Below, piece by piece: positions 1 through 6,083 of a DNA stretch of 12,988 nucleotides. Positions within the stretch are counted from its first letter, which is position 1; each line of letters opens with the position of its first letter. Under the pieces are notes generated by a model that searched no databases, was not told the DNA's origin, and saw only the letters and a list, made by a program, of their open reading frames with translations. The position numbers and the translations under genes are program-made. Source of the DNA: Igneacidithiobacillus sp041146875 (GTDB lineage: Bacteria; Pseudomonadota; Gammaproteobacteria; Acidithiobacillales; Acidithiobacillaceae); the NCBI RefSeq assembly GCF_041146875.1, contig NZ_JBFRXP010000031.1, positions 1 to 12,988 on the forward strand, given 5' to 3'.

Positions 1-156
1 GGTACAGAGAAAAGAAGGGCGCTTACCCGGTATGAGGGAGAGATAAAAAGCGTAGTTCTGCAAAATAATTTGACGCCATTACAATATGCCGCATTGCTGC
101 GTAAGACCCAGACTGACCCACATTTTGCAAAAAAGGTAAAAAAGGATATCGATTAA
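1..156 (+). CDS. C-terminal fragment of an unrecognised protein (5' end outside window)
   Basis: Frame 1 is open from the window edge to a TAA at 154-156 and gives 51 residues, rich in Lys and Arg. The tail contains LTPLQYAALLRKTQTDPHF followed by a basic helix ending in KKDID. The alternation of charged helical stretches looks like a real folded C-terminus rather than a chance frame, but I do not recognise the family. DNA-associated proteins of mobile elements (mobilisation or plasmid proteins) often end in this way, and the neighbouring insertion-sequence remnants would fit, but that is a guess. No start codon is available inside the window. The antisense frame over the same bases looks like a shadow. 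Confidence 0.5.
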   Translation, partial: GTEKRRALTRYEGEIKSVVLQNNLTPLQYAALLRKTQTDPHFAKKVKKDID

Positions 157-305
157 TGTATATCAGGTGGAGCTCTAAATTACAAGAAAATAAACCGTTA
201 GACATCTAACTACACCATTATCCAATATTAAGAGTGAACTTGTCTTATTCAACAATGTCAAAATTTAGGAAGTTATTCCTCAAATCTGAAAATATGGAGG
301 TATTT
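157..305 (+). promoter_or_regulatory. Leader of sor with ribosome binding site
   Basis: This AT-rich spacer separates the upstream gene fragment from sor. A strong Shine-Dalgarno GGAGG lies at 296-300, five bases before the GTG at 306, and it decides the start of sor. A TAGACA at 199-204 resembles a -35 hexamer, but the AT-rich bases after it (AATATT, 224-229) are a weak, badly spaced -10, so no promoter can be placed with confidence. No sigma-54 type element was found here. An in-frame GTG at 234 would add 24 residues but has no ribosome binding site and would extend the protein beyond the usual family N-terminus. Confidence 0.45.
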
Positions 306-1241
306 GTGAGCAAAAATCCAATTATCGCGATCAACCAATCCAAGGTAGCCAATCGACCGGAAAGCTACGCCACCATGATGAAAGTTGGCCCGAAAGTCTG
401 TATTACTACCGCATCTCACCCGGGATTCTTAGGTTTTGAGCAATTACTGCAAACGGGCATCCATCCCATGGCCGGGCGGTATGGGGGTGGGGCAGTGGAC
501 ATGCACGAAACACTCAATCCCATTTCCATGTTTCAATATACGGTATGGAAGGACGTGCAATCCCACGAAGAAATGCATCACGACAACTTCAAAGAGATTT
601 TTGAGCTGTGCGGTCAATGCCTCGACATGGTTATTGAAGGGCCTTGGGAACCCTACTACGAGATCATCCGCTCCGATTTGCCCGCGCTGGTGGGTATGAC
701 CGACGTTCCCACAGCCTTGGGCAGCGCTTTTGCGCAGCAAAAAGAGGTTCCCAAGGTCGCCCTGGCCGCCAAACGCAGTATCGCCCTTGGCGACCACTGG
801 ATCATGGAGGGCCACGAAGAGCAATTTGAGGCGGGTGCGGCGGCCACCCTATCGTGGATGAAAGAAAACGTCCCAGGCATGATCGGCTGGATGATTCTGA
901 AACAGTTTGGGGTATCGGCCATTGGTTCCTTTCAGCTGGATCCCAAGGGGATGCTCAAGGCGACCCTGGGGGCGAACCCTCCAGAATATAATACTAATCG
1001 CGGGAGCAAGGTCCCCCACACGCCGCCCATTCCCGGACAACGGCCCACCCAATATCTGGTGCACATGGAGTGGGAATCTCCCGAACACGCCCATATGGGG
1101 ATAGCCCACGCCATGTTGGATTATGAACTACGCCAAATTCACAACGATGGCGTGCTCGCCCACTTGGATCGTGGCCCCTACTACCAATTCTTCGCGCCCA
1201 TGATGGAACAGGGTCAGTGGCGCAAAAAGCTGGACCACTGA
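306..1241 (+). CDS. sor: Sulfur oxygenase reductase (SOR)
   Basis: The enzyme disproportionates elemental sulfur with oxygen in the cytoplasm, giving sulfite, thiosulfate and hydrogen sulfide without an external cofactor. The archaeal enzymes form a hollow 24-mer with a mononuclear non-haem iron in each subunit. From the GTG at 306 the protein has 311 residues, close to the 308-310 of archaeal SORs. The essential cysteine is Cys32 in VGPKVC. The iron ligands are His87 and His91 in HEEMH and Glu115 in GPWEP. The two further active-site cysteines are Cys102 and Cys105 in CGQC. Each lies exactly one residue after its Acidianus ambivalens counterpart (C31, H86, H90, C101, C104, E114). The C-terminus keeps the family pattern (PMMEQGQWRKKL). 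No interruption is visible, so it should be active. It stands alone, with no sox, tetH or hdr genes nearby, followed by a terminator-like hairpin and broken insertion sequences, which suggests lateral acquisition. Confidence 0.96.
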   Translation: MSKNPIIAINQSKVANRPESYATMMKVGPKVCITTASHPGFLGFEQLLQTGIHPMAGRYGGGAVDMHETLNPISMFQYTVWKDVQSHEEMHHDNFKEIFELCGQCLDMVIEGPWEPYYEIIRSDLPALVGMTDVPTALGSAFAQQKEVPKVALAAKRSIALGDHWIMEGHEEQFEAGAAATLSWMKENVPGMIGWMILKQFGVSAIGSFQLDPKGMLKATLGANPPEYNTNRGSKVPHTPPIPGQRPTQYLVHMEWESPEHAHMGIAHAMLDYELRQIHNDGVLAHLDRGPYYQFFAPMMEQGQWRKKLDH

Positions 1242-1290
1242 GGCCCGCCATGATCGTCTTATGGATCGGCACACGGCAGGCAGATCATTT

Positions 1291-1330
1291 TGGCCCCTCT
1301 CTTATTCCTAGGTAGGGGGCCAGCTCTTTT
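1291..1330 (+). terminator. Probable rho-independent terminator after sor
   Basis: A perfect 7-bp stem, TGGCCCC at 1291-1297 with GGGGCCA at 1316-1322, closes an 18-base loop and is followed by GCTCTTTT at 1323-1330. It lies about 50 bases after the sor stop codon. The loop is longer than usual and the T tract short, so it may be modest in strength. Confidence 0.5.
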
Positions 1331-1497
1331 AGCTAACTCCGCGATTGCCTTACGAACTAGGCAAATACGGAACTGGTCTAGGACTATTGCGGTTAGAATA
1401 GACTCAACGAAAAGCATCACCCGGAAGGTTACTTGCGGGAGGGGCGGATGAGAAAGGTGCCATAAAGTAAAGTGTGGTTCCGTTCCAATTGGGGGCG

Positions 1498-1761
1498 ATG
1501 GACGAGGCGCTGGCCGCGCAGACAGAGCTGACACTCTTTACGGCGGGTTTTTACGGTATCAGTTTCCTGCTGGGTGGAGCGGGAGATGCCGCTGCCGGGC
1601 AGCGGTCATGCCTATTCGGCAGTCCAGCAGATATTGCCCCTGGTCTTGACGCTGACCGGCGGCGGCCGTTCTCTGGAAGGTCTGCGGATGATCCACTCTG
1701 ACTCGGTATTGCGGCGCCTACTCATCTGCCCAGTACGGATGGGACAGGGGAATGCTTGCGT
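1498..1761 (+). pseudogene. Decayed IS1380-like transposase fragment
   Basis: Three successive frames each carry part of one transposase N-terminal region. The first gives a stretch beginning MDEALAAQTELTLFTAGF. The second, from 1574, contains REMPLPGSGHAYSAVQQILP and then LTGGGRSLEGLRMI. The third, from 1729, gives PSTDGTGECLR. In IS1380-family transposases the same order occurs: a leading helix, a PGSG segment, a GGGR-LEDLR segment and a PS-D-TGDWLR motif. At least two frameshifts are needed to join the pieces, and the catalytic remainder is missing. The fragment lies between sor and an IS21-like remnant, probably cut by the latter. Family assignment is from motif memory only. Confidence 0.55.
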
Positions 1762-1770
1762 ATTGTGGAC

Positions 1771-1815
1771 CATCGTGGGCAGCTTTGTGGTTTTTCCGAA
1801 TGGGTGCCCACGATG
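1771..1815. repeat. Perfect 11-bp inverted repeat with 23-base spacer
   Basis: CATCGTGGGCA at 1771-1781 is the exact reverse complement of TGCCCACGATG at 1805-1815. It lies between the IS1380-like fragment and the istA-like remnant. It could be part of an insertion-sequence end, a protein binding site or a hairpin in a read-through transcript. No T tract follows closely enough to call a terminator. Confidence 0.5.
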
Positions 1816-1913
1816 CCAGAATGGTGTCGTGTTTTTCCCTTGGCGATTTTAGAACTTTTTGGTCATTCATTGGCTTAGCGAGCATCCTGCGCTCTTTTTA
1901 CGGGAGATTGAGG

Positions 1914-2440
1914 ATGCCGACACCGAGGATGACGATGAAAGCAATCATGGAGGTAATTCGTTTACACGCGGTTGGCCTGAGCCAGCGGCAAATTGCCCGC
2001 GCCTGTGGGCTCTCCAAAGGGGCTGTCGGCAAATATCTGCAGCGGGCGGAACAGGCCGCTGTGTCCTGGCCGCTGCCTGCGGATCAGGGCGAGGCGGCTC
2101 TGGAAGGACGGCTTTTCCCGAACAGAAACCCGCAGTGGCATCGGGCAAGGCCTTGCCGGATTTTGCCCAGATGCATACGGAGCTGCGGCGCAAGGGCATG
2201 ACCCTGCAGTTGCTCTGGGAGGAATACGTCGCGGGGCATGCCGGGCAACCGGTGTATCAATATGCGCAGTTCTGCACCTGTACCGGCGCTGGGGAGAGCG
2301 TCTCAAACACAGCATGCGCCAGACCCATGTCGCCGGGGAGAAGCTCTTCGTGGACCATGCGGGCCTTACCGTGCCGGTCATCTATCCGAGTACCGGGGAG
2401 ATCCGCCAGACACAGATCTTTGTGGCGGTGCTGGGGGCAT
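1914..2440 (+). pseudogene. IS21-family istA transposase remnant
   Basis: IstA is the larger of two IS21 proteins; it carries an N-terminal helix-turn-helix and a DDE catalytic domain. The ATG at 1914 begins a frame with the typical helix-turn-helix (LSQRQIARACGLSKGAVGKY). The reading then shifts near 2150 into a frame giving ALPDFAQMHTELRRKGMTLQ and LLWEEYVAGHAGQPVYQYAQ. It shifts again near 2272 into LYRRWGERLKHSMRQTHVAG, EKLFVDHAGLTVPV and then QIFVAVLGAS. The Asp in LFVD is the expected first catalytic Asp. The similarity stops after VAVLGAS, so the remaining catalytic residues and the partner istB are missing. Two frameshifts plus a large deletion make it non-functional. Confidence 0.85.
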
Positions 2441-2850
2441 CGCCCGCAAACCCAGGGCCTGAGCAAAGACGGGATTATGCCGATAAAGCTCAGTCACTTT
2501 TGACCTGTCCAATCAGTGGCAACTCTCCCAAGGGGGTGAGGGTTTCGGGGCCTCGGCGAAGGTGGAAAATCGTCGGTTGCTTGTACACCCATCAGGTGAA
2601 CCTGAGAATAGTTGGTTATACAATTATAAACAATATCGTGAAGCAGTTTCGTGGAGCTGATGTCACCGATTCCCGCCAAATCAAATATGCCTCACAATCT
2701 TCTGTAATATTAATATGAATCGGACGTATGAAAACAAATCTGTCGCTAATAAACGACAAAAAACACGTGACGGGATTTGTCATAAAAATGATTAATTTCA
2801 TATGCTTAGAAAAACAAATTATTTACGGTATTCTTTTCACAAAGCGGAAT
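2441..2850. other. Non-coding stretch with possible IS21 right end
   Basis: No convincing gene is present. The start, up to about 2535, contains GTCACTTTTGACCTG, which resembles the TCACTTTT-containing terminal repeats of IS21-type elements; the internal part of the element would then have been deleted. From about 2600 the DNA is strongly AT-rich. A 64-codon frame at 2728-2922 has no ribosome binding site and no protein-like pattern, so I treat it as chance. The region leads into the regulatory cluster at 2851-2958. Confidence 0.4.
2592..2605. repeat. Short perfect dyad, operator-like
   Basis: TCAGGTGAACCTGA consists of 6-bp arms TCAGGT and ACCTGA around a 2-base centre. The centre is too short for a good hairpin, so a dimeric protein binding site is more likely if it is functional. 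No regulator gene lies next to it. Confidence 0.3.
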
Positions 2851-2878
2851 TCTACAGATATTAGCCACTTGTCTACAG
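2851..2878 (+). promoter_or_regulatory. Paired direct repeats, candidate enhancer for a sigma-54 activator
   Basis: TCTACAG occurs at 2851-2857 and again at 2872-2878. Start-to-start distance is 21 bp, two helical turns, so both copies face the same side of the DNA. They lie roughly 90-117 bases before the predicted start of transcription, the usual distance for binding sites of sigma-54 activator proteins. No activator gene is in the window. Function is inferred from spacing and position. Confidence 0.35.
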
Positions 2879-2919
2879 GATTCATAACTAATATCGAGAA
2901 TCAACTAAAGCCATTCATC

Positions 2920-2932
2920 TAACTTATTGTTT
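2920..2932 (-). promoter_or_regulatory. IHF-like site between enhancer repeats and promoter
   Basis: TAACTTATTGTTT reads, on the minus strand, as a match to the IHF consensus (WATCAANNNNTTR) with one mismatch among the specified positions. It sits in an AT-rich tract between the TCTACAG repeats and the -24/-12 element, where IHF commonly bends DNA in sigma-54 promoters. Confidence 0.35.
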
Positions 2933-2940
2933 ATAATAAT

Positions 2941-2958
2941 TTGGCATGAAATATGCTT
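2941..2958 (+). promoter_or_regulatory. Sigma-54 (RpoN) -24/-12 promoter
   Basis: TTGGCATGAAATATGCTT has the invariant GG (2943-2944) and GC (2955-2956) separated by exactly 10 bases. It matches the TTGGCACG half at 7 of 8 positions and the TTGCW half at 4 of 5. Transcription should begin near 2968, leaving a short leader with the AAAAGGAGA ribosome binding site before the ATG at 2990. It would drive the envelope-protein genes that follow and would require an ATP-dependent activator. Confidence 0.65.
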
Positions 2959-2989
2959 AGTGAGTACTGGCAATAAAAGGAGACTTCCC

Positions 2990-3250
2990 ATGAATATGAA
3001 AAAATCTATTAAACCTATTTTGGTTGTGGTGAGTATGCTTGCGGCACTGGCTCTCGCGGGCTGTGGAGGCGGTCCAAGTACGACTGCCCAATCCGCACAA
3101 AACAACGCCCGCTCAGCTCAGCTTACCGCTAATAAAGCATTGGCGAAGGCCGATTCTCTCCAGAACGAGCAAAATCAGGCTCTGAATCAGGCAAATTCAG
3201 CTCAACGGACGGCTAATCAGGCGGTTCGAGAAGCCAGTGGCAGCGAATAG
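2990..3250 (+). CDS. Small Ala/Gln/Asn-rich lipoprotein (alanine-zipper type)
   Basis: The 86-residue protein has a lipoprotein signal peptide: basic start (MNMKK), hydrophobic core and lipobox LAGC with the lipidated Cys25. The mature part is a single predicted helix full of Ala, Gln, Asn and Ser (for example QSAQNNARSAQLTANKALAK). It has the short-period Ala spacing of Lpp and other alanine-zipper lipoproteins, so it probably forms a coiled-coil trimer anchored in the outer membrane. It lacks a C-terminal Lys like that with which Lpp is linked to peptidoglycan. The ATG at 2990 is chosen because AAAAGGAGA precedes it and a signal peptide follows; an upstream in-frame start at 2927 would spoil the signal peptide and would overlap the promoter. 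It is the first gene behind the sigma-54 promoter. Its specific role is unknown. Confidence 0.85.
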   Translation: MNMKKSIKPILVVVSMLAALALAGCGGGPSTTAQSAQNNARSAQLTANKALAKADSLQNEQNQALNQANSAQRTANQAVREASGSE

Positions 3251-3426
3251 TTATCATTGATCGTTCACACCCCCACTAAAGGCAGTGGCAAATTGGTCCG
3301 TATGCTACCAAGAACAGCGCAGAACTCATGGGGCAAACTGAAGGCCTTGACGCGCTTTCAAAAGGTCGATTCCGTTCCGCATTGCTAACACGTTTACTCG
3401 GACATTTTAGCAAGAAGGAGGTCATT

Positions 3427-4215
3427 ATGCGCAATAGTACAGCGGTATTATTGTCTATCGCCTTTTTATTAATATTTCCTGCCGCGGCATGGGCAAGTGA
3501 TTTAATTCGCGGTGATAACTACATAGGCATATATGGGCAGGCTATTGGCAGCCCAGAATCATTCAATCCTATAAATACACAGGCACTTGCTCAGTCATTT
3601 CGCACCAAGAATCTAGTACATGGAGGAAATGCTTCAGGTGGCGTTGGTGTTGTTCTTTCTGGGCTGACCCGTGATAACGTGCTTCTCCATCTCGGGTTCA
3701 ACTATGGGTTTAGCCCCACTATCAGCCAAGTGACAAGCTCAGGTGGACACTCACTCGCTTTTAATGCCCGGCTAGGTAAGGGGTTTAACCTGGAACGTGG
3801 TCTGGTAATTGGCCCCTATCTTGGGTATCAATACGCGCAGTTCAACCTGGATTATGATCATGGCCCCTATACAGCAGAAGAAAGCTATAACAATAACGCG
3901 ATTGGTGGCGGTCTTTTTGTCGCTGCTGAACCATTACGAGACGTGACGCTCTCCGCGCATGCAGGCTATCTCGTGGGTATTTCCGAGACAAACCGCTTTC
4001 ACGTCTCTAACCTATCGGTAACATCAGGCCGCGCGCTGAGCGCCAGCGTTCTGCAAGTCGGTGGGAAAATCAGCTATCGCTTTTTGCCCGATCTAAGCGC
4101 ATTTGTAGGCATGGACTATGATCGCTATATGGCAGGAAAGCATTATGGACCTGTGGATGTTCGCACACGCCTCAACGTTCTCAGAGGACTTGTCGGTTTG
4201 GCCTACAATTTCTGA
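3427..4215 (+). CDS. Outer-membrane beta-barrel protein
   Basis: The 262-residue protein starts at the ATG at 3427, six bases after AAGGAG. It has a cleavable signal peptide with probable cleavage after Ala23 (AAAWA|SD). The mature part alternates polar and hydrophobic residues with many Gly and Tyr, in strand-turn-strand patterns such as GLVIGPYLGYQYAQFNLDYD, and ends in LVGLAYNF. A terminal Phe preceded by alternating hydrophobics is the signal for insertion by the BAM complex. Size suggests an 8- to 10-stranded barrel of the OmpA/OmpW-like fold. A longer frame from 3328 is open but has no ribosome binding site and no signal peptide at its start. It lies 176 bases after the small lipoprotein and may share its transcript. 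Substrate or adhesion role cannot be told. Confidence 0.8.
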   Translation: MRNSTAVLLSIAFLLIFPAAAWASDLIRGDNYIGIYGQAIGSPESFNPINTQALAQSFRTKNLVHGGNASGGVGVVLSGLTRDNVLLHLGFNYGFSPTISQVTSSGGHSLAFNARLGKGFNLERGLVIGPYLGYQYAQFNLDYDHGPYTAEESYNNNAIGGGLFVAAEPLRDVTLSAHAGYLVGISETNRFHVSNLSVTSGRALSASVLQVGGKISYRFLPDLSAFVGMDYDRYMAGKHYGPVDVRTRLNVLRGLVGLAYNF

Positions 4216-4271
4216 TGTGCCAAATCTCAAGGAGTCGCCTGCAAATTGTCGTAGGGTACTCCTGGCACATC
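4214..4271 (+). repeat. Long bulged inverted repeat over the stop of the barrel gene
   Basis: GATGTGCC at 4214-4221 pairs with GGCACATC at 4264-4271. Directly inside, AGGAGT at 4230-4235 pairs with ACTCCT at 4258-4263, leaving an 8-base bulge on the left arm and a 22-base loop. The 14-bp composite stem begins within the stop codon of the barrel gene. No T tract follows, so it is more likely an mRNA-stabilising or processing structure, or a weak attenuator, than a simple terminator. Confidence 0.5.
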
Positions 4272-4308
4272 TAACACATAAATTATTGCGACGGATTGCA
4301 GGAGAGAA

Positions 4309-4584
4309 ATGAAGAAATCATGGATAAGGGCAGCCATCTTCGGGTGTTTTATGATAGAGGGTCTTGCGGGATGTTCCTCAGTTAAGGATGGACCGGATGG
4401 CGGGCATACAGTGAGTTGGTATCTGCATCACCAGAGCAAAATGCGGGAGGAGCGTCAGTGGTGTGCCAACAGTGTCGATCGCAGCAAACTCACTTCCTGC
4501 CAAAATGCTGGCAAGGCTGGCGCCAAGGCTCTGGGCTACAACGCCAAAAAAGCTATGCAAAGTTTGGGTAATGATTTGCCTTGA
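4309..4584 (+). CDS. EexN-family-like small lipoprotein
   Basis: The 91-residue protein starts at the ATG at 4309, just after GGAGAG. Signal peptide and lipobox LAGC give a lipidated Cys22. The mature part carries HTVSWYLHHQSKM, then Cys52 in RQWCANS and Cys64 in LTSCQNAGKA. This is the pattern of EexN-type entry-exclusion lipoproteins (TV-x-WY, a Cys, then C-x-NA), which on conjugative plasmids reduce uptake of a second plasmid. The two Cys probably form a disulfide in the periplasm. No type IV secretion genes are in the window, so it may be an orphan or have another envelope role. The next gene begins 14 bases after its stop, which implies co-transcription. Confidence 0.65.
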   Translation: MKKSWIRAAIFGCFMIEGLAGCSSVKDGPDGGHTVSWYLHHQSKMREERQWCANSVDRSKLTSCQNAGKAGAKALGYNAKKAMQSLGNDLP

Positions 4585-4598
4585 TTAGGAGTTAGTCG

Positions 4599-5060
4599 AT
4601 GAATAGATTTCGTCACAAGAGATCCCTGTGTCGCGGCATGATCTTGATGCCAGTGGTATTTGCTACGGTGGGCGTTGCCCTAAGCGGGTGTGCTGCCGTG
4701 GCTGGCGCTGGCGTGGGAGCTGGCGGCGTTGCTGCCACCGAGGCGGGAGTATTTGCGGATTATCATGCTTATTATCCTAAACCTATGAACACGGTTAGGA
4801 CGAGAGTTCTGCAAGTATTTCAGCAGATGGGCATTGCTTATCATGGGTATCATCAGGATAGTGCAGACCAGATCACTTTGTATGGGATTGGTGACGATCA
4901 GCGCAAGATCAGCGTCGTTCTCAATGCAACGGCTGCTGACATCACCAAGATAACCATGGGAGTAGGACTCTTCGGCAATAAGGTGCTTGCAAAACAGTTT
5001 TTCCACTTGCTTAGCCAAAGGCTCGGCGTACCTGCCACGGTCAAGCCCCCGTTGCTCTGA
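4599..5060 (+). CDS. DUF3568-type lipoprotein
   Basis: The 153-residue protein starts at the ATG at 4599 with TAGGAG at 4586-4591. It has a longer basic start, a hydrophobic core and the lipobox LSGC, giving a lipidated Cys31. A Gly/Ala-rich linker (AVAGAGVGAGGVAATEAG) follows. The rest has an alternating alpha/beta pattern: a helix (MNTVRTRVLQVFQQMGIAY), a strand carrying polar residues, then ADITKITMGVGLFGNKVLAK and a final helix. This order (Gly-rich linker, helix, strands, VG-FG motif, helix) is that of DUF3568 lipoproteins, whose function is unknown. It follows the EexN-like gene by 14 bases. Confidence 0.7.
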   Translation: MNRFRHKRSLCRGMILMPVVFATVGVALSGCAAVAGAGVGAGGVAATEAGVFADYHAYYPKPMNTVRTRVLQVFQQMGIAYHGYHQDSADQITLYGIGDDQRKISVVLNATAADITKITMGVGLFGNKVLAKQFFHLLSQRLGVPATVKPPLL

Positions 5061-5133
5061 TAATATTACGCTGCAAAGCGTACGTCTGGGTCTGTATCGA
5101 TTCTTGCCCCTTTTTGTAACAGGAGAATATTAT

Positions 5134-5607
5134 TTGTCCATGCCCTACCAGAAAGCCTTGCATATCTTGGTGACGGCATTTGCTGAAATCAGCATTCTCA
5201 GTATACCTGTGCTGATCTATTTCTTTTTCAGCATTATCCATATCTATACTGGTAACGTCTCCGAGCTGTCTTTGGAAATGTCCTTGATGTCGATTATTTA
5301 TTACTCTGACTCAGTATTGGTGGGAAAGCGCATTGCGCATAGTACCTGGAATCTGGCAGTTAACGTCTGTCTCACTACGCTCATAATTTTTTCTTCCTCG
5401 TTATTTACCTTGGAATTGCTAGCTAACGGGACTAAGAATGCCGCGCTGATTTTTAAGAGCAATTCTGGGGCCTTTATGGATATGCAAACGGCAAATATCA
5501 TCATGATAATTATGGGCTTCCTGGTAAATTTTTCGCTCCGGACCGTGGCCGATTGGCAGCATGAGGCCCAGCGATTGGTCAGACTTGGCGCTGGGGTTAG
5601 AGACTGA
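5134..5607 (+). CDS. Small multi-spanning membrane protein, unrecognised
   Basis: From a TTG at 5134 the protein has 157 residues. AGGAGA at 5121-5126 lies seven bases before this TTG but thirteen before the ATG at 5140, so TTG is the better start; using ATG would remove only two residues. The frame is open back to 4987, but that part overlaps the previous lipoprotein gene. Hydrophobic segments lie at about residues 9-38, 71-96 and 120-137, with a weaker amphipathic one at about 49-67, suggesting three or four membrane passes. The tail (WQHEAQRLVRLGAG) is basic and probably cytoplasmic. I recognise no family. It is 73 bases downstream of the DUF3568-type gene and probably the last gene of the envelope cluster. 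Confidence 0.65.
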   Translation: MSMPYQKALHILVTAFAEISILSIPVLIYFFFSIIHIYTGNVSELSLEMSLMSIIYYSDSVLVGKRIAHSTWNLAVNVCLTTLIIFSSSLFTLELLANGTKNAALIFKSNSGAFMDMQTANIIMIIMGFLVNFSLRTVADWQHEAQRLVRLGAGVRD

Positions 5608-5929
5608 CTTTCGCTATGCGCTCACACCTTGTTGATTGCGGTGGGTGGTGCGTCGCCAGAGTCACGTTCTGTTCATCGCGTCTAGACGCAAGACTTCAGG
5701 TATGGCGCGCACCAGTATTTTTCCGCATTCTGCGAAGAGTACGATGGCCTAGTGAGCGATATCGAATTTCGTGGGTCAGCCATTTTTAACATGATTCTGG
5801 CGGCACTCTGTTGGGGGGCAGGGAGAGTTTTATTGGTCGGTAGCCCATTGATAAAGATGATCCACATGTACGTCTAACCAACCCACCTTTTCATTCTCGG
5901 TAGTCGCTCCTGAAGTGTTCATTTAGTGC
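5608..5929. other. Intergenic debris with one unassigned open frame
   Basis: No gene with a start signal is visible. The frame 5686-5877 on the + strand is open and reads like protein: YGAHQYFSAFCEEYDGLVSD, then SAIFNMILAALCWGAGRVLL, ending at TAA. It has no ATG start with a ribosome binding site (the only internal starts are GTG 5752 and ATG 5791). It may be the tail of a broken gene. It lies in the same frame as the preceding membrane protein, separated by stops at 5605 and 5683. Confidence 0.3.
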
Positions 5930-6083
5930 CTAGGCGAGGCTATGGCGACTAGCTCGAGGTGGCGCGTCATTCCCGAACGCCGACGCGGTGATGGTCACGG
6001 TCATGGGTTTGCACGGCCACTCCAACAGCCAGCGGCGCAGAGGACGGGGTGCAGGAAAGCGCCCAGGGGTTCTTTTGCACTGG

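Noticed and set aside
234..305. Upstream GTG start for sor adding 24 residues
   Set aside because: No ribosome binding site; the GTG at 306 has GGAGG at the right distance and matches the family N-terminus.
444..1114. Several open frames antisense to sor
   Set aside because: They mirror the codon structure of sor, have no ribosome binding sites and no recognisable motifs.
2728..2922. 64-codon frame in AT-rich DNA
   Set aside because: No ribosome binding site, no protein-like pattern, and it overlaps the sigma-54 control elements.
3273..3288. CCACT/AGTGG hairpin after the small lipoprotein gene
   Set aside because: The stem is only 5 bp and no T tract follows, so it is not enough for a terminator.
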